Shown: positions 33,641 through 44,484 of the stretch, in pieces | Layout of the letters: each line of letters starts with the position of its first letter | How positions within the stretch are numbered: position 1 is the first letter of the stretch | Source: Corynespora cassiicola | Lineage: Eukaryota > Ascomycota > Dothideomycetes > Pleosporales > Corynesporascaceae | Assembly (NCBI GenBank): GCA_022059125.1 | Contig: JAEUWY010000004.1 | Span: 2,852,001-2,916,000, forward strand | Direction: 5' to 3' | DNA length: 64,000 nt | Translations under genes and position numbers: made by a program | Notes under the pieces: generated by a model | The model's database searches: none | What the model was told of the DNA's origin: nothing | Seen by the model: only the letters and a program-made list of their open reading frames with translations

Positions 33641-34861
33641 CGCGTCCCCGTCATTCTCCAAGAGCACCGTCTTCCGAAGCTGATTCAAGACCCTAATCGC
33701 TCCCGATACCTCGAGTAGCTTAACAAAAATGGCTTCCTGGAAAAGGTTGAATGTCGAGCTTTGCCATTTTTCGAAGAATGGATCAATCTCGCGACGTCTC
33801 CGCTCAAACAGCTCATGGCGACAACTAACGCAAGTATTGCATGTCTCGGCCATGGAATTAACCCACCTGGACAGGCATTCGCTGTGGGCATAGTGCTTGC
33901 AGATGGTTTGCACAACATGCTCCGGACATTTGAATTCCTCCAAACAAAAGGGGCAGCGTTTGCCTTCAATGTGATCAGCAGAGCTGGCCGGAGTAGCAAT
34001 GTCTTCCAGACAAATGTCGGGCCCGACGTTCCGGTACTCGGCACCATCCGTCATCTGATAGACGCCCCACTCATTCTTTTCGAATTCCCCTCGCTCAAAT
34101 CGCTCCCAGAACTCTTTTTGGGTATCGCTCTGGTCCAAACTAGCCAGTGACTCTAATTCTAGTTTGAGAGCGCCCAAGGTATCTTCATAGCCTTCAAGCG
34201 CAGAGCATATGTCCTCGATGAGGCCAGATGCTTTGGCCTCGCGATCCATAGCTTCCCAATCTCCCATCACATCGGGTCGCATCATGAGAACGGAGCTTAG
34301 CATGCGACATTTGTAAAGGGGAACCAACAAGCGCGCCTCATCATCCTGATAATTCGTCATGCGATATACAAGACTCTCGTATATAATCTTCATCGACGCC
34401 TTGTAGTCTGCCGCGGATATTACAAGGCGAATCAGCATCAGATCTTCATCGCTCCATTGGTATCGGCCCCGGGCCAAAATGTTTCTCACGTACGTCTCCA
34501 TCGTCATCCCCAATGGCCGGAGTTTCTCCCCAGCAAAACACAGACCTCGCCACATGCAGGACCTAATCGGAGGCATCAAATCAACCCATTCGGCCCCATC
34601 TTTGAAAACGTCCTCTATTCTGACCCGGGGTATGGTCACTTGGCCAGATTCATCATGTGCAGCGGCGAAGCTGGTCTGCGAATCGCTTGGTGCATCCCTT
34701 GTTAGAATAAATAACGCCTGACCACTCTTTGTAGCGCAGCTCAACGATTCATTGATCCCATTTACAATGCGCTGGATCTCTCCGTTGGTCAAATCTTCAA
34801 GGAACGAGTCACCGGCAGATAGGCTGGTTGCAGTCGGATCGTTTCCAGGTATTTGCGCCAT
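33521..34861 (-). CDS. RING-H2 finger protein 2 with acidic tail
   Basis: One exon gives 446 residues. Residues 1-300 are alpha-helical-looking and of no recognised family. A complete RING-H2 finger follows: Cys303/Cys306, Cys321, His323, His326, Cys329, Cys344/Cys347 (C3H2C3). The last 40 residues are very acidic with eight consecutive Asp, encoded by a GTC (GAC on the coding strand) trinucleotide array, then end in ALFD. It is probably an E3 ubiquitin ligase (family inference); substrates unknown. The N-terminal region resembles that of the broken neighbour at 35431-36513 (for example RKAVTRLNKALN versus QRIVNGINESLS), so the two look like tandem paralogues. Confidence 0.82.
33611..33634. 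repeat. (GTC)8 trinucleotide microsatellite in coding sequence
   Basis: Eight perfect GTC units on the + strand are preceded by GGC/GGCGGC units. On the coding (minus) strand they encode eight Asp residues in the acidic tail of RING protein 2. Confidence 0.9.
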
Positions 34862-35430
34862 TAGATGAATGTCGTCGCAGAGATCGCAGCTTTTTCTTTT
34901 TCAAGGCCAGATTCTATCGATATTCGTAGGTTTTCCTGTTTTGTGCTGGCTCCCAACAGTTGTAAATCAAGTTTTTGAAGCTTATCGAGAGATTGCTGAA
35001 TATATGCTCAATCGATAATCTATTCCCAGCATTCATTAACTACAACGACGCAAGTCACTCGCAGCAAAAGCCATGCGAGGAACACAATTTCATTACAAAG
35101 CGATACCAGTTCTGGCTTCACGATTAGGATTCCAATTGCCTCTGTGTAGTCACAATGCTGAACCAGAATAAATCTAAGAAATTTTGATCAATCATCAGAT
35201 TAGCTGTTGGCCACAAGCTTTTCCTATCTAACAAAGCCTGCTATTCGAGGTTTGGATATAAACTATATGACATTTGTGATGTGGCTACCGTGTGCTTTAA
35301 CCGGTTAAAAGGACGTGTCAGGGCGAGCTTCATGATCCACGAGAAGCTGTGAGAGTATTACGTCGAAGGTGTTCTGATATTGTTTGTGCATCTTATCTTC
35401 GTCGGAAAGATCAGAAACACACTTCTCATG
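34862..35430. other. Spacer between RING gene 2 and the RING pseudogene
   Basis: AT-rich DNA with no gene seen; the promoter of RING gene 2 presumably lies here. Confidence 0.45.
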
Positions 35431-36513
35431 CTACTTTAGCTTATTCAGAAGAGATTGAAATGTCTCCTCATCATGTGATGTGATGACTTGCAGATGCTTA
35501 TGGCAAGTGACGCACTCGAGCTCCTTATCTTTCCTGTAGCAAGGCAATTCAAAAGCCAAACACTGGGCATGAATTATATGACCACAATATGTGCGCCAGA
35601 CATCTTCAAGATCGAGGCGCCGCATACATCATGGACAGAGACTACCTTTTATATCAGTTTCACATGTAACACGTTCCATCATCTCTTCAATCACTGGTCT
35701 CGTGTCAATCGAAAGCTGTCGCGCCAAATCTTCAATGTACTGGGGGAGATGATGAGTTCCCGCCGAGTTGTTATCGGGGAAATCTTGGTAATCCGGGCAC
35801 TTCATAATCTCCATGATGAGATATCGGACCTCTCGCTTATTGGATTCCAGTCTTTCAAGAATTTCTTGGAGCACCACGTCATAATTGTCCATAATTTCCA
35901 TGACCTCGCGCGCGAGACCAGAGCGACGAGCTTCTAGATCTACTGCATAGCAATCTCCGATGGTATTTGGTTCGATATAGAGTTTAAGCTGGCGTAGACG
36001 AATGTTCAAAAGATAAAACGGAACATTCTCAGGAAGATGACCTTCGCCAGCGGGGTCGCCACCAGGCCAGTTAGTATCGAAATAGCTCTGAAAGATATGG
36101 ACGTCGTTAGCCAGCCGGAGTACCAAGGCAAGGATCTTTCCATCTACCGAAGCCCATTCACTAGATTCAGATGCCAAGATGGAGGAAATTCGCGTTGCCA
36201 CGGACTCTCCACCTTCACGGACTTTATCGCCGATTCAAAACATCAAATTAACGTCTATGCTTGGAACTGTTGTAAAACTATATAGGATCTTCGGAATATC
36301 GTAGAAATGAATAGTGCCCAATTTCGAGTCGATATTTATATGTTCGAAGCCAGGAAGGACGATGCGCAGGAGACCGTTCAATGCCTTGTTCAATCTTGTA
36401 ACAGCTTTTCGAGTGCCAGGATGCTCTAAACCCAAATTACGACCGAATTCAGGTAGAGAGGCACGGAAAAGGCCATTTGAATCAGAGCTAGACCGCGAAG
36501 AGGTATCTTCCAT
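35431..36513 (-). pseudogene. Broken RING-H2 paralogue with two in-frame TGA codons
   Basis: One reading frame runs from ATG 36513 to the stop at 35431, interrupted only by two TGA codons. One follows NLMF near 36235, the other sits between the first two ligand Cys of the finger (LCP-stop-C near 35629). No frameshift is needed. The remainder of the finger is intact (CGHIIHAQC and CVTC), and the N-terminal region aligns in layout with RING protein 2. No intron with normal signals and length removes either stop. It therefore looks like a recently inactivated tandem copy. An alternative is a truncated expressed fragment (35629-36201, 190 codons) lacking the finger. Confidence 0.75.
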
Positions 36514-37434
36514 GCTTTTCAAGCTCTACGTGATGTCAAATCGAGATGGGTTGCAAATAAATGTTCTTCAATCTCTATAGCGGGTCTCCCACACTATCAA
36601 AAGGGTCATAGAACAACGTAAATTTATGCTAGCTCTCTACTCATTCTATCTTCACACATAATACTTATTTCTTAGAGCGCAATACCTATCTTAATTCACA
36701 TAAATTGCAAAGAAATTGTTAGGGCCTCAGTGGTGGGATTTTTATCAGAAAAGATCTAGTAATCTTTCTGAAAAACTGTCGTAGTTATTGTCTCCCTGAT
36801 CTGATGTGTAGCTTGCGACTTTTATTTACAAATAACGCTTCTTAGATGGCCTCCGTGCTTTACACTAACGACTTGATGTTTTCTTTCGCAACCAAAGTCT
36901 CCTTGACAGAAGCAGTAATGCGATGGAATTATGTCTCGTCGTAATAAAGAGTCAACGGGGTCATTACATCGCTTTCCCCACTAAAGGTACTGCATTGTGG
37001 TCATAGGATCATGCGGCTAGAGTCAGATGTCATTATACATTCAAGTCATTAGAATGACCTCTTGTGTGGCTTATAGGTCTAGTCCGTCTTTTCTTCAAGG
37101 ACAGGCATACTCCGGTGCGCTGGAAACCTGGTCATTAGGCCAATCATAGTCCAGAAGTGACCGACGAGGTGCGTTTAGTCATCTAAAAAAGGAAGGTTTC
37201 GTCACTTTCTGCATGTGTGAACTCAAGTACGGGTGTGCCACTTTCGTTTCACCAGACTTTTTGCAAACGACCACCTGAATTTAAACACTGAAGCCCCGGT
37301 GTTTGGCTTTGGAAAATCCAGCAAACAGAAATTTTGACGAATTCATCCTACGCGGTTCATCTATTACTATCGAATCCAACCCCAACTCTTCCCAACCTGT
37401 AAGTGATTGGGAAGTTTCGTGAGAAGTATACAAC
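36514..37434. other. AT-rich intergenic region
   Basis: No frame with recognisable content. It separates the minus-strand RING group from the first flavin monooxygenase of the tailoring cluster and contains that gene's promoter. Confidence 0.5.
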
Positions 37435-39429
37435 ATGATTCAACGTTTTGACTTGGTGATTGTTGGCACTGGTAAGCCTCAGGTTAGCCTATAATTTCTT
37501 CATGTACTGATTTTAAACTCGAAGGCATCCACGGATTGGCCGTTCTAAAAACATATCGTGATGTGAACCCCACGGCTTCCATTCTCGTCCTAGACAAGAG
37601 CGAGACTCTTGGAGGCGTTTGGGCTAGAGACCGGCTATACCCTGGTCTTCGTACAAACAACCATTTCCATACGTGCGTATTTTGTACTTTGTTTAACCAT
37701 CATTACTGATATCTATTAGATTTGAGGTAATGCCCACTCCTTCTAGGTCCCGGCTTTCTATTGATTTGACTTGAAGTATAGCGACCTACCCATGGATACA
37801 CATGGCTATGACCCTGCCAATGATCATATCCCAGGTGAGAAGGTCAACGAATATCTCAATCAATATGCTCTCAAGTTCGACTTGATGAGGTATATGCGGT
37901 TCAATTGGGCCGTAGAGTCAGCTACGGACGAGGGCCATTCAGGTTGGACACTGAATACAACAGAAACACAATCGGGAACTAAGATATTCCACATAATCAA
38001 AGCTTCCAAGCTCGTCATTGCAACTGGTTTGACGTCGGAGCCTTTCATTCCCATCATAAATGGTGGAGAGGTCTTCGGGGCACCTACATATCATTCAAGC
38101 CAGTTTTCGATAGCCGAAAACGGACTGGGGCCTTACAAAAGAGTTGCACTGTTGGGTGGTGCAAAGTTTTCCTGGGATATCGCATGTGCATACGCGGCTG
38201 CGGGCGTGCAAGTGAATTGGATAATCCGCCAGTCAGGTCACGGACCATGCTGGATGATGCCGAACCGACTAACGCCCCTCAAAATAAAACCCGAACTTTT
38301 CATACAGACAAGGCTAGTTTCTTGGCTAAGCCCTTGCATTTGGGGAGACGCTGATGGGTTCTCCCTGATCCGAAAGTTTCTTCATCAAAACTGGATCGGC
38401 CGTAAGATTGTCGACGCTTTCTTCGGAAAGATGCAACACAGTGTCTTAGAGCATAACGACTACGACTCTCATCCAGAAACTGCAAAGCTGAAGCCATGGG
38501 ATGATGTCTTCTACATTGGAACCAACCGGGGTCTGTTGAATTATGATCTGGATTTTTTCCAGTTCGTAAAAGATGGCACGATCCGGGTTCACATTGCCGA
38601 CATCAAGTGTCTCTCACGAAATACGTTACATCTTTCCAATGGAGTTGATCTTAAAGCAGATGTTCTTATCTGCGGCACCGGCTGGAAGGAATCCCCACAA
38701 ATCAATTTCGTCACAGATAGGGACTTAGGTCTTCCAGGCTTTACCTCTGCTTATGTCCGCAAATACACTCCACACGCCGACGCCGAGATCTTCCAGAAAT
38801 GCCCTAGGCTTAATGATCAACCAGAATGGAATGATTGCAAATCAAATCCCAACGACCTAGCTGGCTACGTGGGCATGCCGTATAGATTATACCGCTTCAT
38901 GGTACCGCCTGCTTTTATCGAGAGCCAAACAATTGCTTTCGCAGGGGCATATCGGAGTCCAGCAACAACAATCATAGCCCAGGTACAGGCACTCTGGATA
39001 ACCGCATTTTTTGATTGTCGGATCTCACACCTGTCTCATCTTGACATGGAAAACTTATTGCACACCACGTCAGCGTCATACCCGGGCGCAGACGAGATAG
39101 GGCTTGATATAAATGCTCCAGCCAATCGAATCCTCTACGAGACCGTCTTGCACACTCAATTCGGAAAATGGCGCTACAGTCGAGGATTTGGTGCGCGATT
39201 TCCCGAAATGTTGTTTGACTGTTTGCCATACGTAGACTTGTTGTTGAAAGATGTCGGAGTTAAGAATAGAAGGAAGGATAGTTGGTGGAAAGAGATATTT
39301 ACACCCTATTATCCCAAAGACTACCGAGGTATACTCGATGAGTATATGCAAAACAGAGAGCAAAGGGCCAGCGGAACCGGTTTGGAGAATAATGCCGAGC
39401 GATATGTACAGAGTGAGGAGATAGATTGA
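37435..39429 (+). CDS. Flavin-dependent monooxygenase 1 (FMO-like)
   Basis: Exons 37435-37471, 37525-37672, 37720-37726 and 37777-39429 give 614 residues. The N-terminal FAD motif is VIVGTGIHG, followed by LGGVWARDRLYPGLRTNN and FEYSDLPM, typical of FMO-like enzymes. The FMO signature region is FGAPTYHSSQF. The NADPH-binding loop reads LLGGAKFSWDIA, a variant of GxGxxG. Such enzymes insert oxygen at N, S or C atoms or do Baeyer-Villiger chemistry, often in secondary metabolism. Exon 3 is only 7 nt (A TTT GAG), required to keep the conserved FEYSDLPM. The substrate is unknown. It heads a group with a glycosyltransferase, a transporter and a second FMO. Confidence 0.9.
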
Positions 39430-39635
39430 GGGACATGGTACAAATATCATGAATAACATGTCGGAGGCCAATCGCCTTACGTCAGCACTAAACCGGACAG
39501 ATTTGGAAGTTGCTCAGTGTATCGCTTGTGTTAGGGCTTATGTTGAACTGCAAGGCCCCCAGTGATGCCAAGCGCTGTACAGTTATTTAAAAAGGCTACG
39601 AATTCCCTTCAAAATGCATCTTTCAAGCTAGAGTC

Positions 39636-41234
39636 ATGTCAAATTTTCACCAGTTCTTATCTTTTTTTCTCATTACACTAGTCGCATTGTATAGCCTGCG
39701 ACTTTTTCCACAGGCCGCTGTTGAAAAACTTTCTCAAGTAGCCCAACCACACGCTACTCATACTACAGTCCATGTGGTTAGACAGAAGCCGAAAATATGT
39801 CGTTCAGAGACTCCTTTAATCATTACCAGCACAACACATTGGTCTCATTTCGAAAAAATTGCCACAATTGCTATTGAGCTTGCCGAGAAGGGTTACCCTA
39901 TCACGTTTCTTGTTGGACAAGAATACGAGGAACATACCAAAAGCCTTCATCCCAACATTGAATACCATCAGATGCCTCCAGGCGGTGATAAAATGAATGA
40001 TGAAGATATTCAGAGATATCTTACCATACCAGCCGGAGAAGAGCAGGAAGTCTTCATCATGAAGAAGGTTTTGGTGGACGCGATGCCTATACAGCACCGC
40101 ACTCTTCAGGCATTGTTTGAGAAGCACCGGTCCCAGTACGGAGATTCGAAGCCACTTATATCGCTTTACGACATGACAGCATCCGGCCATTATCCAGTCC
40201 TTCTCGGGGCCCCAGGTATTCGCCCAGATGCTGGCATTGCAATCAGTCTTTCGCCTTTGACGTTAGATTCAAATGATACATTTCCATTCCGGACGGGGAA
40301 ACCGCCTCACACTGGACCAGACTTTAAAGCTATTCACGCAAAAGCATATTCAGATCTCAAAAACGACTGGTTCCACAGTGAGCTGAATGGATACTGGGAG
40401 CAAAAGCTGAAAGATATGGGCGCGGAACAGGAAGAATATCCCTCTATTTTGCATGCATTCAATGCATTAGCAGATCATCTGGTCACCTTAGGGATACCCG
40501 AGTTTGAGTTTCAACGCAGTGACCTGAGGCCAAACGTTAGCTATTTTGGAGGGCTCAAGAAGGTAGGGAAATTCAGTGGCGGAGAGCTAGCTCTGCCTCC
40601 ATGGTGGGATGATATTGCAAAAGCAAAAAGTGAAGGGAAAAAAATTATCGCCGTTTCCCAGGGAACAGTTGAGAATAACCCCCATGACTTGGTTGTACCT
40701 ACCATCAAAGCGCTGGAGGGTAAAGAAGATGTCTTGGTAATTGCAACCTTTGTTTTGATGGAACCTGAAGATGTCTCTGGCTTGGTAGTTCCACCGAATA
40801 CTAGAGTAGCAAGATTCGTTCCATACGATCTGCTACTTCCTATGGTAAGAAACCCTCCCGGACTAGAAATTTTCAGGACTAAAATATACCAGACTGACTT
40901 GCTTGTTTCGAATGGCGGCTTTGGTGCTGTACAGGACTGTCTGAGACTTGGCATCCCGCTCGTAGTAGCTGGAGAAGCCCAGGATAAAGCCATAACAAAT
41001 GCTCTGGTTCAACATACGGGCGTTGGTCTAAATCTTGGTACCAGACGACCTCATATCGAAAAAATACAAGAATCTGTCCTAGAAGTTCTTGGAAATGACT
41101 CATATAAAAAGAGAGCAACTGCTCTGTCTAAGTCATACGAGCAATATGATTTGGGCGAAGTTTTTGATGGACTGATCGGGGAGGTTGTAACGGAATGGAC
41201 GAAGAGCGAAATAACATACACAACCACAATTTGA
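39636..41234 (+). CDS. UDP-glycosyltransferase (GT1) with N-terminal membrane segment
   Basis: Exons 39636-40844 and 40893-41234 give 516 residues. A hydrophobic segment (FLSFFLITLVALYSLRLF) at the start is a signal or anchor. The donor-binding half shows LLVSNGGFGAVQDCLRLGIPLVVAGEAQDK, a GT1 signature of the microbial MGT-like kind. The intron is 48 nt and stop-free; unspliced message would encode 532 residues with 16 extra between LLPM and TDLLV, which breaks a conserved strand, so splicing is favoured. It transfers a sugar from a UDP-sugar to a small molecule. A TTATTTAAA element about 55 bp upstream of the ATG is the likely TATA box. It follows FMO 1 by 206 bp on the same strand. Confidence 0.9.
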   Translation: MSNFHQFLSFFLITLVALYSLRLFPQAAVEKLSQVAQPHATHTTVHVVRQKPKICRSETPLIITSTTHWSHFEKIATIAIELAEKGYPITFLVGQEYEEHTKSLHPNIEYHQMPPGGDKMNDEDIQRYLTIPAGEEQEVFIMKKVLVDAMPIQHRTLQALFEKHRSQYGDSKPLISLYDMTASGHYPVLLGAPGIRPDAGIAISLSPLTLDSNDTFPFRTGKPPHTGPDFKAIHAKAYSDLKNDWFHSELNGYWEQKLKDMGAEQEEYPSILHAFNALADHLVTLGIPEFEFQRSDLRPNVSYFGGLKKVGKFSGGELALPPWWDDIAKAKSEGKKIIAVSQGTVENNPHDLVVPTIKALEGKEDVLVIATFVLMEPEDVSGLVVPPNTRVARFVPYDLLLPMVRNPPGLEIFRTKIYQTDLLVSNGGFGAVQDCLRLGIPLVVAGEAQDKAITNALVQHTGVGLNLGTRRPHIEKIQESVLEVLGNDSYKKRATALSKSYEQYDLGEVFDGLIGEVVTEWTKSEITYTTTI

Positions 41235-41469
41235 GACAGCTAAGATTCTAAAATTCAGATAGAGTCGTGAATAATTTTTTCCCATGGATTCTTATTCATA
41301 AATGTGAAGATAGACGGCAAAGATGAGTTGGTGTCATCATGTTGATAATTTCTCAGTTTTTCGTTGTGTCGCTACAGATCAAATACCAACGAGACAGTTG
41401 TATCCGCCCAATATACAGACTTGGGAAGCCACTGGTGAAGGACCTACAAAGGACCTACGAGAGATGAAT

Positions 41470-42231
41470 CTAAATTTCGTCAATATTGATAAGCTTATCG
41501 AAAACGAGGCAACCATTTTTGAATCGAACACCTCCAGCTAGCGTACCTATGGACGTTATCTCAACTGAAACATGCCAAACAAGAGAGTCAACCCCAGAGG
41601 CCATACCAGCTGCCATATCCTCGGTACCAGGAGATTGAACAATCTCCTGGTAGTGGATTTCAATACGCTCAGCATTGATCATGTTAGATGGTTGATAGTC
41701 TTCATCTTCGGGCTTGACCCGTGGGTTTCCCTTTGCGAGGAGCTTAAACTTTTCAATGACATGCTTTGCATATGGATATGATGTATCATCCGGGTGGAAT
41801 CCGGTTTCATTATCTTCGTAAAATCGAAAGGTTATGGAAGACGAGTGCAGACAGAGTATTCGCTCCAATATACGTGGAATATTTTGCAAGTCCAGGCCCT
41901 TTGGGCCTCTACCTGCATTCAAATTTTCTAGTCGATGAATGCGAGTGATGTCATCAAGATCGCGCATTGCCGAATTTGGGATGGATACAACTAGTTTATC
42001 AAAGGCAATCGGGGTGATTGGCTTCGGAATGAGCAACGGTGAACCATAAGACTCGTTCCATGTCTTTTCAATGTCTTCTATAACCTTGATGGATTTAGCG
42101 ATATATGTTAGCTTGCTATCCATACTCGAAAGGTTTGCTGCGGACGACAAGCTCATATTATGGATAGATGGATCCTCAGCTAAATTAATCATGCTATCCA
42201 TGTTTATGGGCATAATAGACGGCTTATCCAT
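41470..42231 (-). CDS. Orphan protein in the tailoring cluster
   Basis: One exon gives 253 residues, mixed charge, with no signal peptide, membrane segment or recognised domain. Segments such as FYEDNETGFHPDDTSYPYAKH and ERIEIHYQEIVQ have the look of a folded small protein. The final 40 residues (EITSIGTLAGGVRFKNGCLVF) could alternatively be read through an intron. It is convergent with the glycosyltransferase and upstream (same strand) of nothing obvious. Real coding status is likely given its length in AT-rich DNA, but function is unknown. Confidence 0.55.
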   Translation of the reverse strand: MDKPSIMPINMDSMINLAEDPSIHNMSLSSAANLSSMDSKLTYIAKSIKVIEDIEKTWNESYGSPLLIPKPITPIAFDKLVVSIPNSAMRDLDDITRIHRLENLNAGRGPKGLDLQNIPRILERILCLHSSSITFRFYEDNETGFHPDDTSYPYAKHVIEKFKLLAKGNPRVKPEDEDYQPSNMINAERIEIHYQEIVQSPGTEDMAAGMASGVDSLVWHVSVEITSIGTLAGGVRFKNGCLVFDKLINIDEI

Positions 42232-42744
42232 ATTTCTGGCGTGCCTTTTGTGAACCTATTAAAAATCAAAGTTGGAAAAAACTTATCTTTATATTTTTGA
42301 GCGGAATATGTTGTGCAACCACAGTATCAGAACTGAGTCGTTTCATTGAATAAACTATGTAGTCCTGTCTCTTGGCGCTCTTTCCATTGTTTGCGCTCAA
42401 ACATATTTGGAGCTAATTCAATATGATTGGGCTGGAAACTTTAAGTACGAATGTAGCTTGAGCATATATGATTCGGCTCTCATTAGGTATTGATTGATGC
42501 CTGTGCAAAACCAGAAATGGATGTAGCAAAAAGTTGGTGGATAGGCCCCTATAACTTGAAGCCTTTTGGTTCTGGACTTCAAAGATTAAGCATGGAAATC
42601 GATGTAATGTTTTCTATGTTTTTCTACCTTGAAACATTGGTAGTTGAGTGACTTTTTGGAGGCACTGAGAGTTGCATTCCATCTATCGATTTTCCTATGC
42701 TTGACAGAGTGTACAACATTGAGCCATATAATTGACTAGGCATG
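42232..42744. other. AT-rich intergenic region, no gene seen
   Basis: This is the promoter side of the orphan gene and the 3' flank of the MFS transporter. No frame of interest. Confidence 0.5.
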
Positions 42745-44278
42745 TTAAATTCGTGCGGGGCTTAAGAAAGCCTGTAACCTGAGGCATCGTGCAACGACAA
42801 GTGCGATCACGCTCCCCATCATAACACCCGCTGCTACCCACCAGACTCCATGGAAGTCTTTGATAGCATGACCACTGTTACCTTTCACAGCTGCAAAAAT
42901 AGGATTTCCAATTAAACCACCAAAAGCAGCCACCAAATATGCTAGCCCCATTCTAACACCGATGTTTGCCGCATCCGGGGAGAGATTCGCAATGATGGGG
43001 CCAGGAAGTACAAAAACGGCGCCGGAGAAGAATCCGTATATAATGCTAACTGCTACAAGAGACGAGATATTAAAACATACTGACATGATGGCGAGAGTTA
43101 CAGCGCAAAAAATGCATCCAGGAATCAGGATATTGATGCCGCCATACCTGGCTAAGATTAGCAAAAGTTGTTGTACACGAAGAATGTAGCACTCACCAGT
43201 CTGCCAGAAAATTTGGACCCAATCTACCGACCAAATTTGCTGCGTTCATGATAGCGAGTAAATAAAACCCCATATTTTTGTCGATGCCCAGTTTGAGTGC
43301 ATAATCCTGGACGAAGAAAAAAGGAGCAAAGCTTGAAGCCAGAAGCAGCGTGAAAGCTGCAACAAAAGCCGTATATGAGAGATCCTTGAAATGCGAAAGA
43401 GAGAACTTGGCATCTTTATCTTCTGAATCCTGTCGTCGAAGTCGCATGATTGGGAGACAAATACAGTTCAGCACGCAGACGACGAGTGCGAGGATGCGAA
43501 CAGCCCAGGGAAAGCCGATTGCCGGGAAAAGGCTGCTCATTGCAAGGGAGTACACAATACCTGCGAAATTAGCACCCGCAGCTGCAATTCCAGTGGCCAA
43601 CATGCGCTTCTGCCGGAAATGCATAGAAACGAGAGCCACAGGGATGAGTGCGAGAATTCCGCTGCCAAGGCCCACACAAATACCTTGCGCAAGGAAAAAT
43701 TGCCAGTACTCGGAAGAATTGGATGTGAGCAAAAGACCGATGGCTTCCAGCGCAGTGCCTGTCGCAATAAGGCTCCGGAGATAGCCGCGATCTATAAGAA
43801 CACCTGTTGGAAGACAGCCGAAGGTCGTAAGAAAGAGTTGAATCGATCCAATCCACGAAACGGCGGAAGTGCCATGTCCAGTAAGGTCATTGTCAAGGTA
43901 GAAAGTTTGAAAGATCCCATATGAATTTTGAAGACCCCAGCTGTTCATGAATAGAATGAAGGAGCCGAATACCTGTAGCCAAGCTGTGGAGCCAGAGTCA
44001 ACTGGAGCAACACCATTCGATGAGGGGTGTGGGTCAGACACCCGAGTGACAGGAAAAGATGAAATTGATGGAGGTGACGGGTCTAAGGAAGAAGATGGAA
44101 TCTCATGAAACGATGAGCCCGGAGAATGAGAGTATTGCACAGGCTCCGAGTGCTCTCCAAGCAGTGGCTGTTCCTCGGGGCTGTTGTTAAAGCTACTGAA
44201 GCGGCTACTACTGCTTGATGAATCAGCCGCTTCGAGAAAGCTGTTCAGGCCCTGGAGCATGCGATTCTGATGAGACAT
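42745..44278 (-). CDS. MFS transporter, monocarboxylate-porter-like
   Basis: Exons 44278-43197 and 43147-42745 give 494 residues. A roughly 95-residue Ser/Pro-rich cytoplasmic N-terminus is followed by about 12 membrane segments. FGSFILFMNSWGLQNSYGIFQTFY and SWIGSIQLFLTTFGCLPTGVLIDRG are characteristic of the fungal monocarboxylate-transporter (MCT) branch of MFS, which is common in secondary-metabolite clusters. It probably exports or imports a small organic acid or the cluster product (inference). The single intron is a normal 49-nt GT-AG intron. It lies between the orphan gene and FMO 2, all on the minus strand. Confidence 0.9.
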
Positions 44279-44484
44279 TGCAAGTAGTAAAATTAACAGT
44301 TGTGTTTGATCTAGTGAGGAGCATATGATGGATAGGGGCTTTGTACAAATTTTTTAGGTCACAAGGCCTTATAAAATAAGCCGATGGCGCTCATATTTGA
44401 ATTTCATCATTCACTATTGTTTTGCAATTAAAGACATCAGAAGATAAGTCGCATTGAGGCTTCCTGATTCCTAGCTACAGAGGC

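Noticed and set aside
35629..36235. TGA read-through or selenocysteine in the third RING gene
   Set aside because: Read-through normally affects a single leaky stop. Two TGA codons, no read-through context and no selenoprotein machinery in these fungi make gene decay the simpler reading.
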